From Apostichopus parvimensis (lineage: Eukaryota; Echinodermata; Holothuroidea; Aspidochirotida; Stichopodidae): 64,000 nucleotides of DNA. The translations under genes and the position numbers were made by a program. The stretch's first letter is position 1. Each line of letters starts with the position of its first letter. Location: assembly GCA_000934455.1 (NCBI GenBank), contig KN888322.1, forward strand, positions 7,522-71,521, written 5' to 3'. Positions 62,254-64,000 of this stretch are shown in pieces. The notes under the pieces are model-generated. The model saw only the letters and a program-made list of their open reading frames with translations. It did no database searches and was not told the origin of the DNA.

Positions 62254-64000
62254 CTGAGGGCATATAGCTTAGCGCTAACCTCTCCTTTGAAACATCATTG
62301 ATAATCGAAAAGCCACTGAATGGTAAGAGGATATGTACATAAGGGAGAATGGACTGGGAATTAATTTGTAAAGATTTAGCACTGCTGCGATTTTTGTCAA
62401 TAGATACTGATGGGTTTGTATTGTGTATAGGTCTTCTATTGAAATGGTATTGGTTAGTGTGTAACAGGACTGCACTATTATTAACTTCCTGCTATAAAGG
62501 CCCATCCATGTTTTGTGTGTAGGTTTGGATGGCATTTTGGATGGCATTGGAGGGGTTTTGCCTGGTGTATTGGACAAAACACCAGCAGCTTTCTAACAAA
62601 ATGTTCACCTACACTGTCCTACAGTATAACTAAGAGGAACTCTCGAGCTTCGAAATCAAGTCTCTATTAAAATTGAAAAGCATGTCCACCATTGCCTATA
62701 ATGTCATGAAAAATAACAGGATTTATAACAACTAGCTAGGATGGATTAAGCTTAACAATGCACTCTTCAAATTCAATTGAGTTTTCTTACATATTGGATG
62801 TATGTAATTGAGGTGAACTCCACGAGATAACACTGAGTAACTTAGAAATAACCAGAGCATAATAAGTTTTTGTCTATATAATTCATACTTTCTAAGTTAG
62901 TATGTTTCAGAATGGTTCCTATTCCCTAATCTTGTTTAACAGGTACAGTGCAATTACACTAAGGAGGCAGCCTAGAGAGAAATGCAGAAATACTAGAAAT
63001 ACTGCACTCCTAGTCTCCTTGACAGTTGGGTAACTTCTTGTTCAACATCCAATTTCATAAGCTGCCTACCACAATGAAATAGTTTACATTTTGCATGCAC
63101 GTCATGTACTTAAAAGTTCAGACATTTCCAATTATTTATATGCTGAGGAAAAAACTCTGTAAACTTCCAGAAACTGTTATAAATCTTTGCAGTTTTTTCG
63201 TGCATGGCTTATTGATCAGCTCACCCGGCATATATATTTTCCATAAATTGCGAAACCGGATAGATTATTCTGTCTTTGTTAAATGCTCTGTAAAGCCTAC
63301 ACACTGCACAGCAGACTGGAAACCATTACCGTAGAAGCTAGACAACACTTCATGCTTCAATGTTTCTGATTGATCATCCCGTTCATCCCCTAAGTATCTC
63401 TGTTTATATAAATTATATTTGCTCATTAATAAATCAAACATTTGGAAGGGGGGGGGGGGGGGCTCAATGGGAAGAAATACATTGTCACACACAAACAAAA
63501 TTAGTAATTAAGTCATCTGATAGCGTTGGAGAATCCATGAGTAAGGCTGCGATCAGATTTTATATCTTCAAGGGAATTATTGCGAGAGAAAACGTTCCTT
63601 TCCTGTAATTGATTCTGCAGCCCAATGATACTAGTATTATGCGTGTATTCTATTCAGATAATTTTCTGTTCCAATGAAATAATATAGCCTCCTGTTTTTC
63701 AATACAGTACGCTATACTAGGGTAAGGAGATAGCAATGATATATGCCTGTAGACCAGTTAACCACTGATACAGTGGGAGTATCAAGTTATTAATTTAATG
63801 ATACAATACAAGTAACAGGTCTGTAGTCTGATCGAGGCTGTTAGGATGGTTACTGTACATTCAAAAATGGTACACAACTTTCAGTGCGTATTTTATGAGT
63901 CGTGTGCAAAAACTACAGGTATACCTATATGCCTGATCTACGAGCATGTTAAGATTAAACCAGTTTATTGTTGTAATAATATGTACCAAAACATAACAAA

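Overview
The window is eukaryotic nuclear DNA from an animal. It is AT-rich and intron-dominated, with many microsatellites, poly(G)/poly(C) runs and fossil transposons, plus one 490-base assembly gap. Repeat types (hAT-like MITEs with 8-bp target duplications, tRNA-derived SINEs, CR1/L2-type LINE debris, a hammerhead/Penelope-like motif) and a single MAGI-type gene with very long introns suggest a marine invertebrate, plausibly a deuterostome such as an echinoderm. The species call is inference only.

One host gene accounts for essentially all recognisable coding sequence: a minus-strand MAGI orthologue (membrane-associated guanylate kinase with inverted domain order). I placed 17 internal exons between 59830 and 2079. 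Every exon has AG/GT borders, and the intron phases chain without a break: 3076 coding bases, entered in phase 0 and left in phase 1. In order they encode the truncated guanylate-kinase-like region, WW1, WW2, PDZ1, PDZ2, an enlarged basic/proline linker, PDZ3 and PDZ4. The N-terminal PDZ0 should lie beyond 64000, and the C-terminal linker with PDZ5 beyond position 1. The product is expected to be a junctional or synaptic scaffold whose WW domains bind PPxY motifs and whose PDZ domains bind receptor and adhesion-protein C-termini.

Layout from high to low coordinate: 59.8-57.0 kb GuK-like exons; 48.8 kb linker exon, with a hAT-like MITE almost touching its splice donor; 37.2-30.3 kb the two WW domains, each split by an intron at the same codon; 26.9-25.1 kb PDZ1 and PDZ2; 25.1-17.2 kb a transposon-rich intron; 17.2-13.3 kb two tiny exons and the large linker exon; 6.8-2.1 kb PDZ3 and PDZ4.

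The most unusual structures are two unrelated tandem arrays, at 6.06-6.68 kb and 32.65-32.96 kb. Each has copied the last ~23 bases of a MAGI exon together with its splice donor into the downstream intron, leaving extra decoy donors. Other items worth checking are several unassigned open exon-like segments (7.4, 15.8, 16.4, 43.2, 62.2 kb), some of them in phase with the next MAGI exon; a U2 snRNA-like 5' domain at 62.0 kb; and near-identical duplicated flanks around the assembly gap, probably two haplotypes placed in tandem. No intact retrovirus, LTR element, Polinton, CRISPR array or prokaryotic feature was seen.
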